From contig JAMKCH010005428.1 in assembly GCA_023653785.1 (NCBI GenBank), positions 1 through 64,000 of the forward strand: DNA of 64,000 bases, given 5' to 3'. Source of the stretch: Ophioderma brevispina. Lineage: Eukaryota; Echinodermata; Ophiuroidea; Amphilepidida; Ophiodermatidae. The number at the start of each line of letters is the position of its first letter. Position 1 is the stretch's first letter. The position numbers and the translations under genes are program-made. Of this stretch, positions 46,981-59,109 are shown piece after piece. Below the pieces are notes generated by a model that saw only the letters and a program-made list of their open reading frames with translations, had not been told where the DNA came from and searched no databases.

Positions 46981-47395
46981 GTTGTTGTTGTTGATGTTGT
47001 GTTGTTGCTGTTGCTGTTTCTGTTGTTGTTGCTGATTTTGTTGCTGTTTGTTTTTGTTGTTAATCTTTCTGTATGGCAAGGTACGCATACGGTAATATAG
47101 CCATAGATAATGGGCCATAACATACAAAATTGTTGTTAAATTTCTTTACCATTTTGAAAATTTTAAATATACAATTGACCATTATAACCAGTTAACTTCT
47201 CAAGAAAGTGATAATGCGTGTACGCCACATTAAAGTATATGTATCAATAAACATTATCGCCAGCATATGTTTACCTGAGTTATATTCTGATCTCCATGCA
47301 AATTTTATGATCAATTGATCATGCGTTCTAGGGCTAATAAATAAACGAGAAGGTTTGTTAATTTTTCAAACTCATCACAGAATTTCATTGACCCA
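46261..47395. repeat. 1-kb tandem duplication, unit B
   Basis: Unit B repeats unit A almost base for base, from GCACGTTGG to CATTGACCCA. It differs by the 68 extra bases at about 46,420-46,488, by an expanded (TTG)n array and by T-tract lengths. High identity means the event is recent or that the two units are alternative alleles placed in series by the assembly. Confidence 0.92.
46868..47058. repeat. (TTG)n microsatellite, expanded
   Basis: The same array as at 45.8 kb but about twice as long. The long poly-Gln/Asn/Thr frames read on both strands here are microsatellite artefacts. Confidence 0.95.
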
Positions 47396-47541
47396 GTATC
47401 ATCATCTGGAAGCGCATGCAAGCAGCTGCCAAAAGGGCAACCAAACGGCGGAAATTCGAGGAGGGGAATATATCATGGAACGAGGTTTAGACTGCCATAT
47501 GCATTCTGTGTAATTCCAGGAAGGAATGGTATGGTAATAAA
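47396..47541 (+). CDS. Candidate terminal exon
   Basis: After TTTCATTGACCCAG, which could serve as a 3' splice site, a frame reads IIWKRMQAAAKRATKRRKF then EEGNISWNEV and stops at TAG (47,487-47,489). The peptide is compact, basic and looks like a nuclear-localisation or RNA-binding tail (KRATKRRK). A canonical AATAAA polyadenylation signal follows at 47,536-47,541, about 50 bases after the stop. The arrangement acceptor, short frame, stop, AATAAA fits a last exon. No upstream exon was identified, and the acceptor lies exactly at the end of duplication unit B, so chance is possible. Confidence 0.3.
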
Positions 47542-47559
47542 ATTAACATTAGTCTAACG

Positions 47560-50500
47560 TTTGCCCATTTTGCTAAATAGCCTTGTCCAGAAACCTAGAT
47601 TTTTCCCGTAGTGAGTTGAAATTTTGAGACCAAAGAAAGAAAACCCTTCACTAAGCCCAGTAACCCCTCTTATTTTAAAGTTCGTTGCAATTTTTTTTTT
47701 GTTTTTTATGTTTTTTTTTTCTTAAATACCTCTAGGTAAAATTTCAGCCTTTATTTCAAGTTTTTAAAACATGCAAGAGTCCTTTTGTTGTGACAGTAAC
47801 GTTGGTTTATGTATGTGTTTGTTGGAGCTTTACTTGTATGTTGTGCGTATGTTGTGTGTTGGTTGTTTTGTTAGGCTTTGGTGGGTGATATGAATGTATA
47901 TTTTATAAATGTGTGTAACATTGATGTACAATGAGAAGTTACAAGTAGTGTGAGCACAAGAAAAATTCACAACCAACTCACAAATTTACTCTAGAAGCTG
48001 ATACGTTTCGTGCTATATGGCATACGGGCCACACACCTTACTTTTCATCATCATTCGTTTCCATATTCAAAAGACACTTTCAGTCACTCGGAAGAGTTTG
48101 GCCTGAAAAAGAGAGATACGTATAGAGCAAGTAACTTTTGTTTGCAAATCAATATTTTGAAGCAATATCGTTCAAATGCAATATTTTCAGCATTGCAATG
48201 GGGAGGTAAAAGAATCAGTTCCAAACTGAGCATACACTCTTAAAAAGAAGGGTCAATATGGGATTACACTTATAACTGTGAGTAAATCTTACCCCCACAA
48301 GCGTAAGGTGGTACTCCATTTTGATTAAAGCTTTAACTCAACCACTCTTAATGTCATCCCCATGTAACTTTTGGCTTATTTTTTAGGTGTACAATAATCT
48401 TATAATATCGCACTATTTTACATTTACACTGTCTACACATCCTACCATTAAATTAATGAAACAGGCCACCCTATTTAAAAAATGGTTTCCGACTGAAATT
48501 TTAATCTGGCATTCCGGATGACCCTCTACATGATTCCGCTTCCCTCTTCCCTTGCTCAGTGCTGTTTTAATTTGGTAAAATCAGTTTCAGCGTATTTTCT
48601 CTCGAATAGGTTTTAGCTTTCTATCATGCAACTCAAGTAAAACCGCGAAGAACCCCAAAGAAAAAAAACGTAAAGATACAAGGATAGTGACATAGCTGTA
48701 AGCGCATCATTTGTGAGGGTACACAAGGGATAATAGAAAATAACAAGTCCAGCGATTTGCTCCGGTTAGTTTTAGGGTCAATGGGCGCTAAGGTGTTGCT
48801 CTGTAAATGAATAGAGGTTGACCTACGGGGATTAGGGCCAGGATAAACAAGCACCGAAATATTTAACCCAAACATTGATTTTAATCGTCATATGCAGACC
48901 ATCACGAACACAACGCCTTTGGATTATGTTTTTGTAACTGCGATTGTTATTAGGGAGAAGATATGCTTAAATGTTTAGGAGTATACCCGTCGTTTACAGG
49001 AGTTCGTTTCTTTTTTGTCGTGTCCCCTTTTTCTGTTTTCGTCTTCGTTGTTTTTCTCCTTTTTATGGTGAATCGGTATCTCAACCTGTCATGGAAGACA
49101 AACCTTTCCTCATTTATTTTCCGACTCCATCTGAATATTGGAAATTACCTTATACAAAGCCTCATGCTAGAAATTCGCTGATCAACGAAACAAACTAAAG
49201 TTTCTAAACTGTACGCTCTTAGCTCCACCTTAACTTCATTACTAAGATGGGTAACGCGTTATGAAAACAACACAGTATCTTAATACTTTGTGACTCGTTA
49301 TATAAAACAGTATCGATGCAGGGTTGACGATCCTTATCTAGTGTCCCTAATTCAACAAAGCGGTTATCAACCCACAGTGGCTTTCCCTTCATCGCGATCA
49401 ACAATGGTTAACATTTGCGGCACATACCCACCTCTACCCAATACACCTTTCCAGTTTGACCGAATCTGTATACCCTCCTATTGGCCCTTGGACGATTGCT
49501 TTGTACTCACCAATTTGGTGTCATACATTTGATTTGGCATCCAACGAATTGATAGATTGTTCGGAGCTGGGGCAAAAATGAATGTTGTGCCAAAACATTT
49601 CACTCCCCCCCCAAAAACCACACCAAAAATCATACTACTCCCCGACTCCGACTACGGCGGTCCGGTAGTATTCCCCACGGTGGTAGTCTGTTCCGCAACT
49701 GGCGAAACTAGGATCTAAATTGGTAATACGCGAGAGATTAACGTTCTCAGTGGCTCATAGAGAGTGTGTGTAAATGAAAACACTAAATCTCAAATATCTC
49801 GAAAAACGAGGGGGGGGGCGTCTCTATGAATTTTTTGCATCAGAGGTCCGTTAGCTTTGTTTTGGTTTGAGCATATGTTATCGTAGTTTGGGTCTGAACC
49901 GTAAACCTAGCGAGAAAATTTAACATTTTTATCGGGTAGTTCGGTGCTCACAACAGAAAAGTGAACACGCAATCGCTAACGGTGTACCCATTTTTATCCA
50001 CAATGCCTTTCGATTATTTTTCCAGTCTTGACATTTTCAACGCGGGTTTCAATTTATGCCAACTTTGTTTTTTAGAACAGATTACGTACTTACCGGACCG
50101 CCGTAGCCGCCCACATAACGTTTCCATGCGCGGTGGATTAGGTGCTGTCGAAAGGCTTCCTTGCTCAAAGACTCCCATAAACAGGTTAGCAACTGGTGGG
50201 AAAACTGGAGGCCCCATTGTTAGTTTGGGAGTATACTTAGGGCGCCTTCAACATGAAGGTAGGATTATCGGCTACGGCCTTCATGCCCAGATCTTTGTTT
50301 GAAATTTCTCATTAAATGTTGGTAATGGTGAAAGAACATGGTGTGCCAAATTTTTAATTTTTTCCAACAAGGCGTTTTCGAGATTTGTCACATATGTTTT
50401 TTCATTCCCAGTATACTTTGTGCAGGGACTGATTTCGGCAGTATAGAAAATGACCAAAATGAGGCAATTTTGGAAAACTACACATTTTATTTCAAGTATT

Positions 50501-51150
50501 TTCTCAAGTAATTGAATGAGTTATAAGATTGGTGTTTATTTTAATGGTTAAAGAAATATCCAAAATCCCTCCAAATGTTTTTTATTTTTGCTGTGTGTCA
50601 TCAAAACAAAGGACAGGTGGGTTCGCAACAACCTTTTTGTTGAAGTATTTCTAGAAACTGAAGTATCCACTTTTCTTTCATAATTTTTTCCTAAAGAACT
50701 ACCACTCCCCTTGTGCTTATAAGGTGTCCATAATGAGGAAATCCATTTAGAAAATTCCTCACGTTAGATTTTGCAGATTGAGTGTTTCTATATTTGAAAT
50801 AATAGGTGTTTTGTAATTTTTCTAATTTATTTTTCCCTAAACATATTTTTCTAAAAAATAACACTTGATTCAAAAAAGCAACCGTGAGATTTTAAGGTAG
50901 TTTGCTTATCACACATCCCGGATTTTCAGCTTAAAAAAAAGCAACCTTCCATTTAGCCTGGGAAAAATTATTATTGTAAAATTAGGGAATTTTTTAAAAT
51001 AAAATCAAAAACACTAAAATCACTATCACGCGTCTTGAAACTGCAAAAATTGGGATGAGAGTTCAAATCCTTACCATAGTCAAGGTTGGAGTAAATTGAT
51101 GTAGGTGTTTTGAGATTTTATGTCATTTTTCTGTAAACCATTTTATCCGA
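47560..51150. other. Unassigned interval with small ORFs
   Basis: No recognised gene. The plus-strand frame at 49,961-50,302 (113 codons, NTQSLTVYPFLSTMPFDY start) and the frame at 49,290-49,532 look protein-like but have no motif I can name. Homopolymer T-tracts lie at 47,691-47,720 and a G-run at 49,810-49,818. Confidence 0.3.
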
Positions 51151-51159
51151 TGAGCCTAC

Positions 51160-53936
51160 CTGGTACCACCCTAAGCCAAAAAACGTTCTCCTTTCCATTC
51201 TGTGAACGTTTTCCTCGAACGTTTTCTAGACGATTTACTGTGGAAGTTCCAAACGTTGTAAGACGTCATGTAGAAACGTTTCGAAAACGTTATGGAGAAC
51301 GTCCAAACGTTAAAAAATTTCCATTAAAGTCCTAATTAAATCCTAATTTAATGAAAAAAATAATCGCTGTTATGTTTCGGACGTGTTATTGCAAGGTTTA
51401 AACACATTGATACTTTGCACTTGATACTCTCGATAATACAGAACTTGTATCACTTACCTGGTGTGGGAGTACAACTTGTTGCCTTCGCATGGAAAGCTAA
51501 ACCCTTATCCACTACACCAGCTATCCGACTGGGTTTTAATAGGTTAATTTATATTTATATAGCCTAAAAGTTTAGCGGGCGTGTGTTTGAACTATTTTTC
51601 CAAATATTAAGATATAATTTTATAACCTAACTTTTAGTAGAGACAAATACACTTGTTACCTTACCTACAACCCGCTTAACCCTAACTCTATAATGTCACA
51701 TGGTGACGTTTTATTAAAACGTTTGCAAAACGTCTCGCAAACGGTGACTAGCTTAAAACCTATTTACCGTTTTGGAAGCTTTTGTTTTTAGGCAATTTCC
51801 ATGAATTATAAACAAACTACGTTACATGAATTTGATAAACTAGCCAATGCCATTATATACGAAGTTCGGAAAAATTTCTCAGAACATGTCGATAAACGAA
51901 AAGTTTTAATGAACTTACCAAAATTTGTTTTTAAAAAATTAACATTCTGGCAAGGACGTTTTATGTACTCGCATAGCCACCCCAAGTACAAGGCACATGA
52001 ACTAATAAAACATCGAAACGGTGAAAGAACCACTGATTACACACAAGTCTATGGGACGCTGTCCATTTTAAAAACCAGGAGTCCTGAGGACAATGAAACG
52101 TTGAACTTAGTGTCCTCGGACCTCCAGACTTAAACCTTAGTGTCCGGCGGACAAATAACAATTCAGCACACACAGTCCCATGGGACACCTCCATTTAATA
52201 CCAGGAGTTCCAGGACAATGAAATATATTACGTGGCATCCTCCGACGTACTCTCACTTAAATGTTCCGACCTGACAAAACACAAATTATAACACACAGTT
52301 CTATGGGACGTTCTAATTTAAACCAGGATCCTAGGACAATGAGACATAAAACATTGTAATCCGTCGGGACTCTGGACACTTAAACCGTATGGTCCGGCGG
52401 ACCAAAACGACTTAACCAAAGTACTATGGGACGCTCCAGTTTAAAACCAGGGGTCCAGGACAATGAAACACATCAGACTCCAGTATTTAAAAACCTTAGT
52501 GTCCGACGGACACTAAAACGACCGGACGCTCTAAAATCTGACAAACGGTTTCTTTTAAGGTCTTACTAAAAACCAACAGGATATACTTAATTACTGAGAC
52601 GAGTGATCCCTAATACGAAATTGGAAGCAAGGCTGTGATCCATCGTTAACAGCTCGAGCGTATCGAACCGCGTCTGGTTGCGGCTTGCAATGACTTGGCT
52701 CACTGCGGCGCTGTGAGCGCCCTAGGTTTTTTCTTTGAGCTTGGTATCCTGCACATCAGCCATTTTACACCCAAGTTTTTTTGTGGCTTCAATTCAGACA
52801 TAACAAGAATATACTCGTTTCTTAAAGAGGCAGTTCACATTAAACACTTTATGGGTTTTGCTAGTCATCAATAGCTTCCATTTTCATAAGACTGAAGTCA
52901 GAATATACAAAATCCTACCAAATTAGATTCTGTTCTGGTTCAAAAAATCTGAGTTTGCGGAATAAACTGGCCCAAGTTTTTTTCATTCTCGTGAAACTGA
53001 AAGATAGAATTCACATTTTAGATATCTCAGTATATTTTGAAGACATCCAAGAATGTCTTTAATATACACTGAAATTTGAGGCAAATGCTACGAAACGTCG
53101 ACCGTTGAGTTGGGGGGAAAAACAAAATTGGGGGCAATTTCAAATCATTCATGGCCTTATGCAACGTCATTAAGTACTAAACTGTGTTCAAGACTTTAAA
53201 GAAATAACCCTCACGTTTTAGCACCATTTATTTCAAATAGCCCGACCAAACTCAGAACCTAAACTTGAGGCTATATATCGCATTGTATTGAATACGATCA
53301 CTGCTTCTCGATCAGTCGAGGGATTCGTTGAATTTAACTACAATACCGTACCAGACACTGGACGCCTGCAAACAATCCATTGCTACTTGCTTTTTCTCAA
53401 TCCCTCAGGTATACTCGTCTCACAGCTTATTATAACGTAATTTAATACTTCGGAAAATTACGTCCTTAACGTTTCAAACAAATCGTTTTGGGAACGTTGC
53501 AAAATAACGTCATATGTCTTGGTTTACTTACAACGTCCCAGAAAACGTTCTCTGAATGTTTCTAAAACATTCCTAGCCTGCAACAACTAAAACAATGTTA
53601 TTTAAGTATAGCGGACTACAAATATCTAGAATCGTGTTTCTTCTTATCTTAGTAAAAACATTCAAAATTCTGCAATGTAACCAAATCATAACGTATTATA
53701 AACGTCGTAAAAATACGTTCCTAAAACGTTCCATAAATACGTTTTAAGAAGTTGCAAAATAGGGCCAATGGTTATGTTTATTTGAATAACGTACAGAAAT
53801 GTTTTGGGTGGTCTAGAAACGTTTTTAGAACGTTTTCTGAACGTTTCTAAAGGACAAATAATTTTTAGTTTTTTTAAAAAATCTGAACCTGGGCAAAACG
53901 TTTTCTGAACGTTTTGTATTTGCTGGTAACCTATCC
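51160..53936. repeat. AACGTT-rich region, possible large TIR element
   Basis: The palindromic word AACGTT occurs about seven times in 51,185-51,315 and about ten times in 53,470-53,920, far above expectation, often as GAACGTTTTC or AAAACGTT. The left edge (TACCACCCTAAGCCAAAAAA then CGTTC) and the reverse complement of the right edge (TTACCAGCAAATACAAAACG then TTC) resemble each other, suggesting terminal inverted repeats of one 2.8-kb element. The interior holds the 125-bp satellite and a 110-codon plus frame (51,801-52,133) with no known domain. Confidence 0.5.
52040..52540. repeat. About 125-bp tandem satellite, four units
   Basis: Units start with CTATGGGACGCT-like words at about 52,049, 52,178, 52,301 and 52,424 (spacings 129, 123, 123). 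Each contains AAACCAGGAGTCC, AGGACAATGAAAC and CTTAGTGTCCGGCGGAC-like words. Units are diverged from each other, so the array is old. Confidence 0.85.
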
Positions 53937-54776
53937 TCCGAATGCCTAGTGGCACATAAAGGGCACCACCGAATAGCTCCATCCCTTTTCCTCGATTTGC
54001 TTTGTCATCTCAAGTGCGTCACCATGATGTTTTTTTCGGTCTACCGCGTTTTCTTTTCCCCGCCGGTGGCAGTCAGAGCTTTGTATTTAAATGCTCTAAA
54101 TCCATCCCCCCCTCTCAAAGGTATGCCCAATTAATTCCATCTGCTTTTTCATTATTATAGTACTCATAGTTCCGTTCCAGTCTTGTATAAACAAGCTCTT
54201 AATTGCTACCGTGATCTTGACATGTTATTTTTCATTCCTTTTTTTATAATTGAGCATTCCTCTCGACACCCTTTGTCATCTTCCAAATTCAGATCCATAT
54301 ATAAAAGTACTGAAAACACTAACGATTTTTACAGTTTGAGTTCTCCTTCTTGTTCTTTCATCTCTGTTGCTGTTTCATACGTTGTTGAGCTGTTTAAATA
54401 ACATTTCTTCGTTTGCATTTTGTTTTTCAATATCACCATTCCAACCACCATATTTTGTTATATTAGCTCCGAGATACCACACAAATTGATTGACAATCTT
54501 CTACGGGTTCCCATCGATGTTTTCCAATTTTTCTTGGCAAATTTATTATCATTGGTTTTTGGCTTCTGTGGAATTCCTTTCAGGCCAAGTCGCATATAAC
54601 TGTCATGTTTTGTTTCGTGTATGTGTTTGTTTTGTGGATGCCATCTCTCCTGCATAGCAAGTCATCCAATTTTCATGTAAACTGCCACCTAATTCCAGCT
54701 TCACAACTGACATTGCGTAAAGTACGAATTGGTTTAAACAAAACCACAGCTCCTTTTTCCAAACGTCAAGCGCCTG

Positions 54777-55136
54777 TCAATCATTCTCGTCATCTTCGAT
54801 CAAGTCAATAGCAACATCAATGGCAAGTTCAAAATACAGATATGACTTCTTAAATCGAAAGATACCACCATCTCCGAGTCTTTGAGGGTCAGAGTAGATA
54901 TGAATGAAGCGAAGTCTCGCAATCGTTGTCAGTGGTTGTAGTATGTTGGTCAATGCCTTGTGATGACGTAACGCAGGGACCAGGAGGAACCAACTTTGTG
55001 AATCTTGGTAGGTAATCGAACTTATAGGGGCTTGACTATTAGAGGGCACCAGCCCCAGTAATTTTGACAGTCCAATGTCGCGTTCGAGTTCTGGGGTCGG
55101 ATCGCATTGAGTATGTTGTTCGCTCCCTTTGTTCAC
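54777..55136 (-). CDS. Unrecognised 119-codon ORF
   Basis: The minus strand is open from an ATG at 55,136 to a TGA at 54,777. The peptide has balanced composition, a hydrophobic-polar alternation and an acidic tail (AIDLIEDDEND), with TTIARLRFIHIYSDP in the middle. There is no signal peptide or membrane segment. It resembles a fragment of a real protein more than the AT-biased ORFs around it, but no family is recognised. It could be one exon or part of a degraded element. Confidence 0.25.
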   Translation of the reverse strand: MNKGSEQHTQCDPTPELERDIGLSKLLGLVPSNSQAPISSITYQDSQSWFLLVPALRHHKALTNILQPLTTIARLRFIHIYSDPQRLGDGGIFRFKKSYLYFELAIDVAIDLIEDDEND

Positions 55137-55266
55137 TGGTGTACATAAATATCACTAACGTCCTTTTCCTTTCCCGAAAATGACTACCAACCCGACGATC
55201 ACACTTTGCCAAAAAGGAGGGGGGGGGCATTTTTTTTTTTTTTTTTTTTACTTTTTAGATTTTTTT

Positions 55267-55634
55267 TTAAGACACTATCAGTGATCGACGCCACCCACAA
55301 GAGTCAAAATATTTGAAATTTGCAGACTAGCTTAAAGGTGAAGGATAAGTCTGTAGAATTCTCATAAGTTTGTTTTTTTATTTTTTCCAAACTGAAAAAA
55401 CTAAAAACTAAGATACCCGCCAATATCAAATATATGACTCCCCATTGAATTCGTGTAGTAAAAGTGTCCGAAACGGACAGTTATAACTAAAATATCCGAT
55501 TTGTGCCTTATTAGGCCTGCTTTTGGTCCTATCACTTGTATGCTGTTAGGACACCTATAACTGTTACAACATCAAAAACTGATTTTTGATGATGTTTTCG
55601 ATTTTCCTTTCTGCTTTAGCAATCACTGATAGTG
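55267..55634. mobile_element. TTAA-type MITE (family M1), copy 2
   Basis: TTAA at 55,267-55,270 is followed by GACACTATCAGTGAT. The opposite end ATCACTGATAGTG lies at 55,622-55,634, giving perfect 13-bp inverted ends. The interior aligns with 32,354-32,727 in reverse complement. The right TTAA flank is not preserved (CTATGCC follows). It is non-coding, with poly-T at its left border. Confidence 0.8.
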
Positions 55635-55639
55635 CTATG

Positions 55640-56740
55640 CCTCTCTCTTCCCTGGTGTGAAATGGAGATCTGTTTCGACAATGTCAAAATTTAGCGCGTT
55701 TTGGATATTTGTTCATTTTTGCACCATAGCCGCTGACTGAGCCTCTATGGTTGAATTATTTCCATGTGCCTTAAGGATGCTTTGATGATTTCATACAAGG
55801 CAGCAGAAATAATGGAAAACGCTTTTGATTAAGTGTGGCAAGCGCTATATAAACACTATTAGTTACTTAAAAAACCACTAATAGAAGCGAGTTCTTCGAA
55901 AGCTTTCTCTCGCCGTTGAAGGAATCTGGCCTCGCTGAAACCCTTAGGGTTGCAGTGCATTACGGGTATAATAAACGGGTTAGGTCTAGTTTTACCTGTT
56001 TAAAGGGTTGGCCAGGACACTGTCCTTAAAATACAGCAATGTCATGAGGTAAATCTGTCTATAGAGACGGATTGGGGTCTCGTTTCTTCTGGTACAATTT
56101 TAATTTTAAAACACACAAAAACTTCACACCACAACATACAACTGATCGTAACATTACAACAGGCCGGGGCCTACAGAATTGAGAGGTACATTGCACAGCA
56201 CATAACATTACAACTGTCATCTATTTATACTCTTCACTGAGCCCACCTGTGGTTTGGGGATTCCCCTAACCGAATGGCTCCGGAAGGGGGTTTTCTTGTT
56301 TTCCAAGAGCTTATCAGCAATTTTAGTCCAATCACATACTATGCTGGAACCAGTGCAGTATGTGACGTCTCATGTTTGACTCAAACTTTTGTGAATCGTA
56401 AGAACATTCCCAACTAAGTTTGCGTAAATGTACCATCATGTGATAAAACGTTGAGTTTGATATTCTTAACCGCATATCCAATCAATTTGGGCCAGTTTCC
56501 ATGTTCCCAATTTTCGAAATTTGATTTTGTTACAGTTACACAGTTATGTTGGTAATTTTACTGTCCTAAGAAACTACACCTGCGATGAGAATGCTCACAA
56601 ATTCTTATTTATCATAAAATAAGCGATCTTGTAATTAGAATTGTTATCCAAATTGGTACTTAACGGCAGATCTTGACATGTTAAGGTTATGTCCGTCCAT
56701 TATGATATAGTGAAAGGTTGACCTCAACTGTGACTTGCCT
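55640..56740. other. Unassigned interval
   Basis: No gene recognised. A GCGCTATATAAA word near 55,840 recalls the short interspersed repeat ends seen at 33.5 and 58.1 kb. Confidence 0.35.
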
Positions 56741-56744
56741 GACA

Positions 56745-56930
56745 ACAAAACAACTAAAGGGATTAGCATAGACACGTACATGGCGCTATTCCGGCTATTT
56801 CATACTTGGAAGCCGTTTGAATTAATTATCGAGACTCTGATATTCATTATTTTACTTACAATCCTTTCGTTTGCGACACATAGACATTTTAGTTTTCTAG
56901 CCATTTACCATGTCAACCGTTTAAAAATCT
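56745..56930 (+). repeat. Dispersed repeat fragment, copy 2
   Basis: Partner of 5,960-6,110 in the same orientation. Its open frame (56,735-56,977) includes an FFIIL-like hydrophobic stretch, but copy 1 does not keep the frame, so coding is unsupported. Confidence 0.65.
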
Positions 56931-56979
56931 CCAAAGTTTTAAAAAAAAAAAAACGCTCTTCAAAAATGTGCTATTAATT

Positions 56980-58069
56980 GCTTTATATTACCCACATTGT
57001 ATCAAATCAGTATCATAAACTGCAAGATATATTATTTATTAACATAAGTAGTCTACCCTTAAGAACAATTGCATTATGTGTTAGATATAAAAACTAAAAA
57101 GCAACTTGCAAGACTTTCATATTCTCCAGAGTCAACAATAATTCCATTATATCATTTACAGAATGAACTTTATTGACCCTCTACATCGCATGTAAGATTT
57201 TAAATTATACTTAAAACAGTTCAAAGTTTTGCTGCTGTTAATCACTTGTCTAATTAATGGAAATATCGTTATTCTTTCTATTAAAGTATATCATTATATT
57301 TCTCGTCTATTGGGTGTGATCAGTATAGCAAATAAGATTGATTCAAAAGACCCACGCTATTTCACAATTTCTACTAACAATCTTGCCTGGTTTGCAGTTA
57401 GCTGCCATATCTAAGGCATCATGCAGTACGAATGCAGTGTTCGACATGCAAAGCTTTCAGCTGAAATCAAAATTTAAAAAGGAAAATTTTTTAAATTTGC
57501 AAATCGAGGCTTCGTAATATCTCTTCATTTCTGTCACTTTTTCTTTCAAAGTTCCTTCTTACAAGATGGCTTTGACAGATAAGTACTTCTGAAGGCGGTG
57601 TTTTTATTTTTTCTTAAATATAATTTACAGAAAAAAGTAGTTCTTTCGTTGATTGACCTTGGTTGGCTTGACCTCCGTTTAGTTTTCATAGGCAAGATTC
57701 CTTTTCCAGATTGTTTCGACTTTTTCAGTTATAATCATTCCCTCAGACTGCGCGTACATGGAATACTTAGAGTTCACAACCTTTTAGTGAGGAGCCTTGA
57801 CAGAGCCACATCTACTTTAACACATGAATCTTTTATTTTCTCAACACATTCTGCGTGCACACGGATTAATCAATCAGTGTTTATTTATTTTTGGGCTTGC
57901 AGGCGCCGTGCTTGGTTTATGTTGTTGGGTTTTGCTAAAGTTTCTACGAAATAGCCAACTTTGGGGGTGTCTCTAGAAATCGCTCATGGATATTGTTAAA
58001 ATATACGATATAAGATTGTAAGATAATATTACACAATTTGTTTATGTAAATATTGGGGATGATAATATA
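56980..58069. other. Unassigned interval
   Basis: No recognised feature. The 118-codon plus frame at 57,598-57,954 is Phe/Leu/Arg-rich with no motif and lies in T-rich DNA. Confidence 0.35.
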
Positions 58070-58260
58070 ATAAATAGTTCTTATAAAGCGCCTTAACCGA
58101 AGAAATACGTAAATTACAATACTATATACTGAAAAATTAAATTAATCATCAAGCAAGTTTGAAAAGATGTGTCTTAAGACGCGCCTTACGTGACCCCCAA
58201 CAGTCTGGCAATTTTTTAATGTTTAAGGAAGTTTGTTCAAGGAAGTTCGGATGAAGCTTT
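58070..58260 (+). repeat. Short interspersed repeat fragment
   Basis: TTCTTATAAAGCGCCTTAAC followed by AGCAAGTTTGAAAAGATGTG and TTAAGACGCGCC has the look of a widespread marine-invertebrate interspersed repeat that begins with AAGCGC words. Recognition is from general familiarity, and no second full copy lies in this window. Confidence 0.35.
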
Positions 58261-59049
58261 GCATGCAGATGACCGATGACCATAAGAAAAAGTTGCAACG
58301 GAAGTAGATACGATTTAAAGTCTGACTCAGAGATTTCGAATTATTTTCTGTGTAATTGAAAAATCATCAATGAAACTACAGATAGTACCCTAAAATGCAC
58401 ATTCCGAAATTTGAGATGAATCGATTTTCTTTTTGATGCAGTAAACATTTATGTGTAAGTAGTACGTCCCTTAGGATACTGTGTATAACAAAAATTCCGG
58501 ATCCGGATTTATAAACAAAGTTGTGATTTTCTATATGAAGAATTCCGATTTAAGCTTAGCAATTTCACACAGTGATTAGTAATAGGACAATCATATGTAC
58601 GATCAAAAACGGCGATTCTTTTTGGAAGTTGAGGCGCCTCCTCAGGAATCTCTGAGTCGCCCTTTAAATTGGTGAAGATGACCGTAAATTGCGAGATGGT
58701 TTGTATATCTTTATAAGTTCCTGAAGATCATTGGCGCCAAACCATGGATATAAGTTAAAACTAATACTTGTACGTAATGCGAACACTGGGCGGAGCACCA
58801 CTGGCAACCATGCAGTTTTTGAGAACTGGTTGTAATAATTATGTTCACAGGAGTACGAGTTACAAGTCCAGCGACAAAGTTTCGAATTCGCCGTAGTTTA
58901 GCTATGTTTGAATCTGGTAGGCCATAGGGAAGGAGGCGGAGGAGGTATTAGTATTTAACGACACGTCAACACTATGGTGTCATTTTAGTGTCACGAAATA
59001 CTTAATTTCAATTCACTTTAGGGAAGAAAGCCCAGTTTTAGAAGCAGTA

Positions 59050-59105
59050 GAGGAAACCGGAGTACCCGGAGAAAACCTGCGAGGCCGAGAATGTGCTGGA
59101 AGAAA
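59050..59105 (+). repeat. Conserved SINE-like domain word
   Basis: GAAACCGGAGTACCCGGAGA followed by AAACCTGCGAGGCC matches a string found in the conserved central part of several animal SINE families. The flanks could not be matched to a head or tail, so this is a fragment at best. Confidence 0.35.
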
Positions 59106-59109
59106 CATA

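Noticed and set aside
46702..47127. Gln/Asn/Thr-rich ORFs of 63-141 codons on both strands
   Set aside because: They are translations of the (TTG)n microsatellite, and their length tracks the array length between the two duplicated units.
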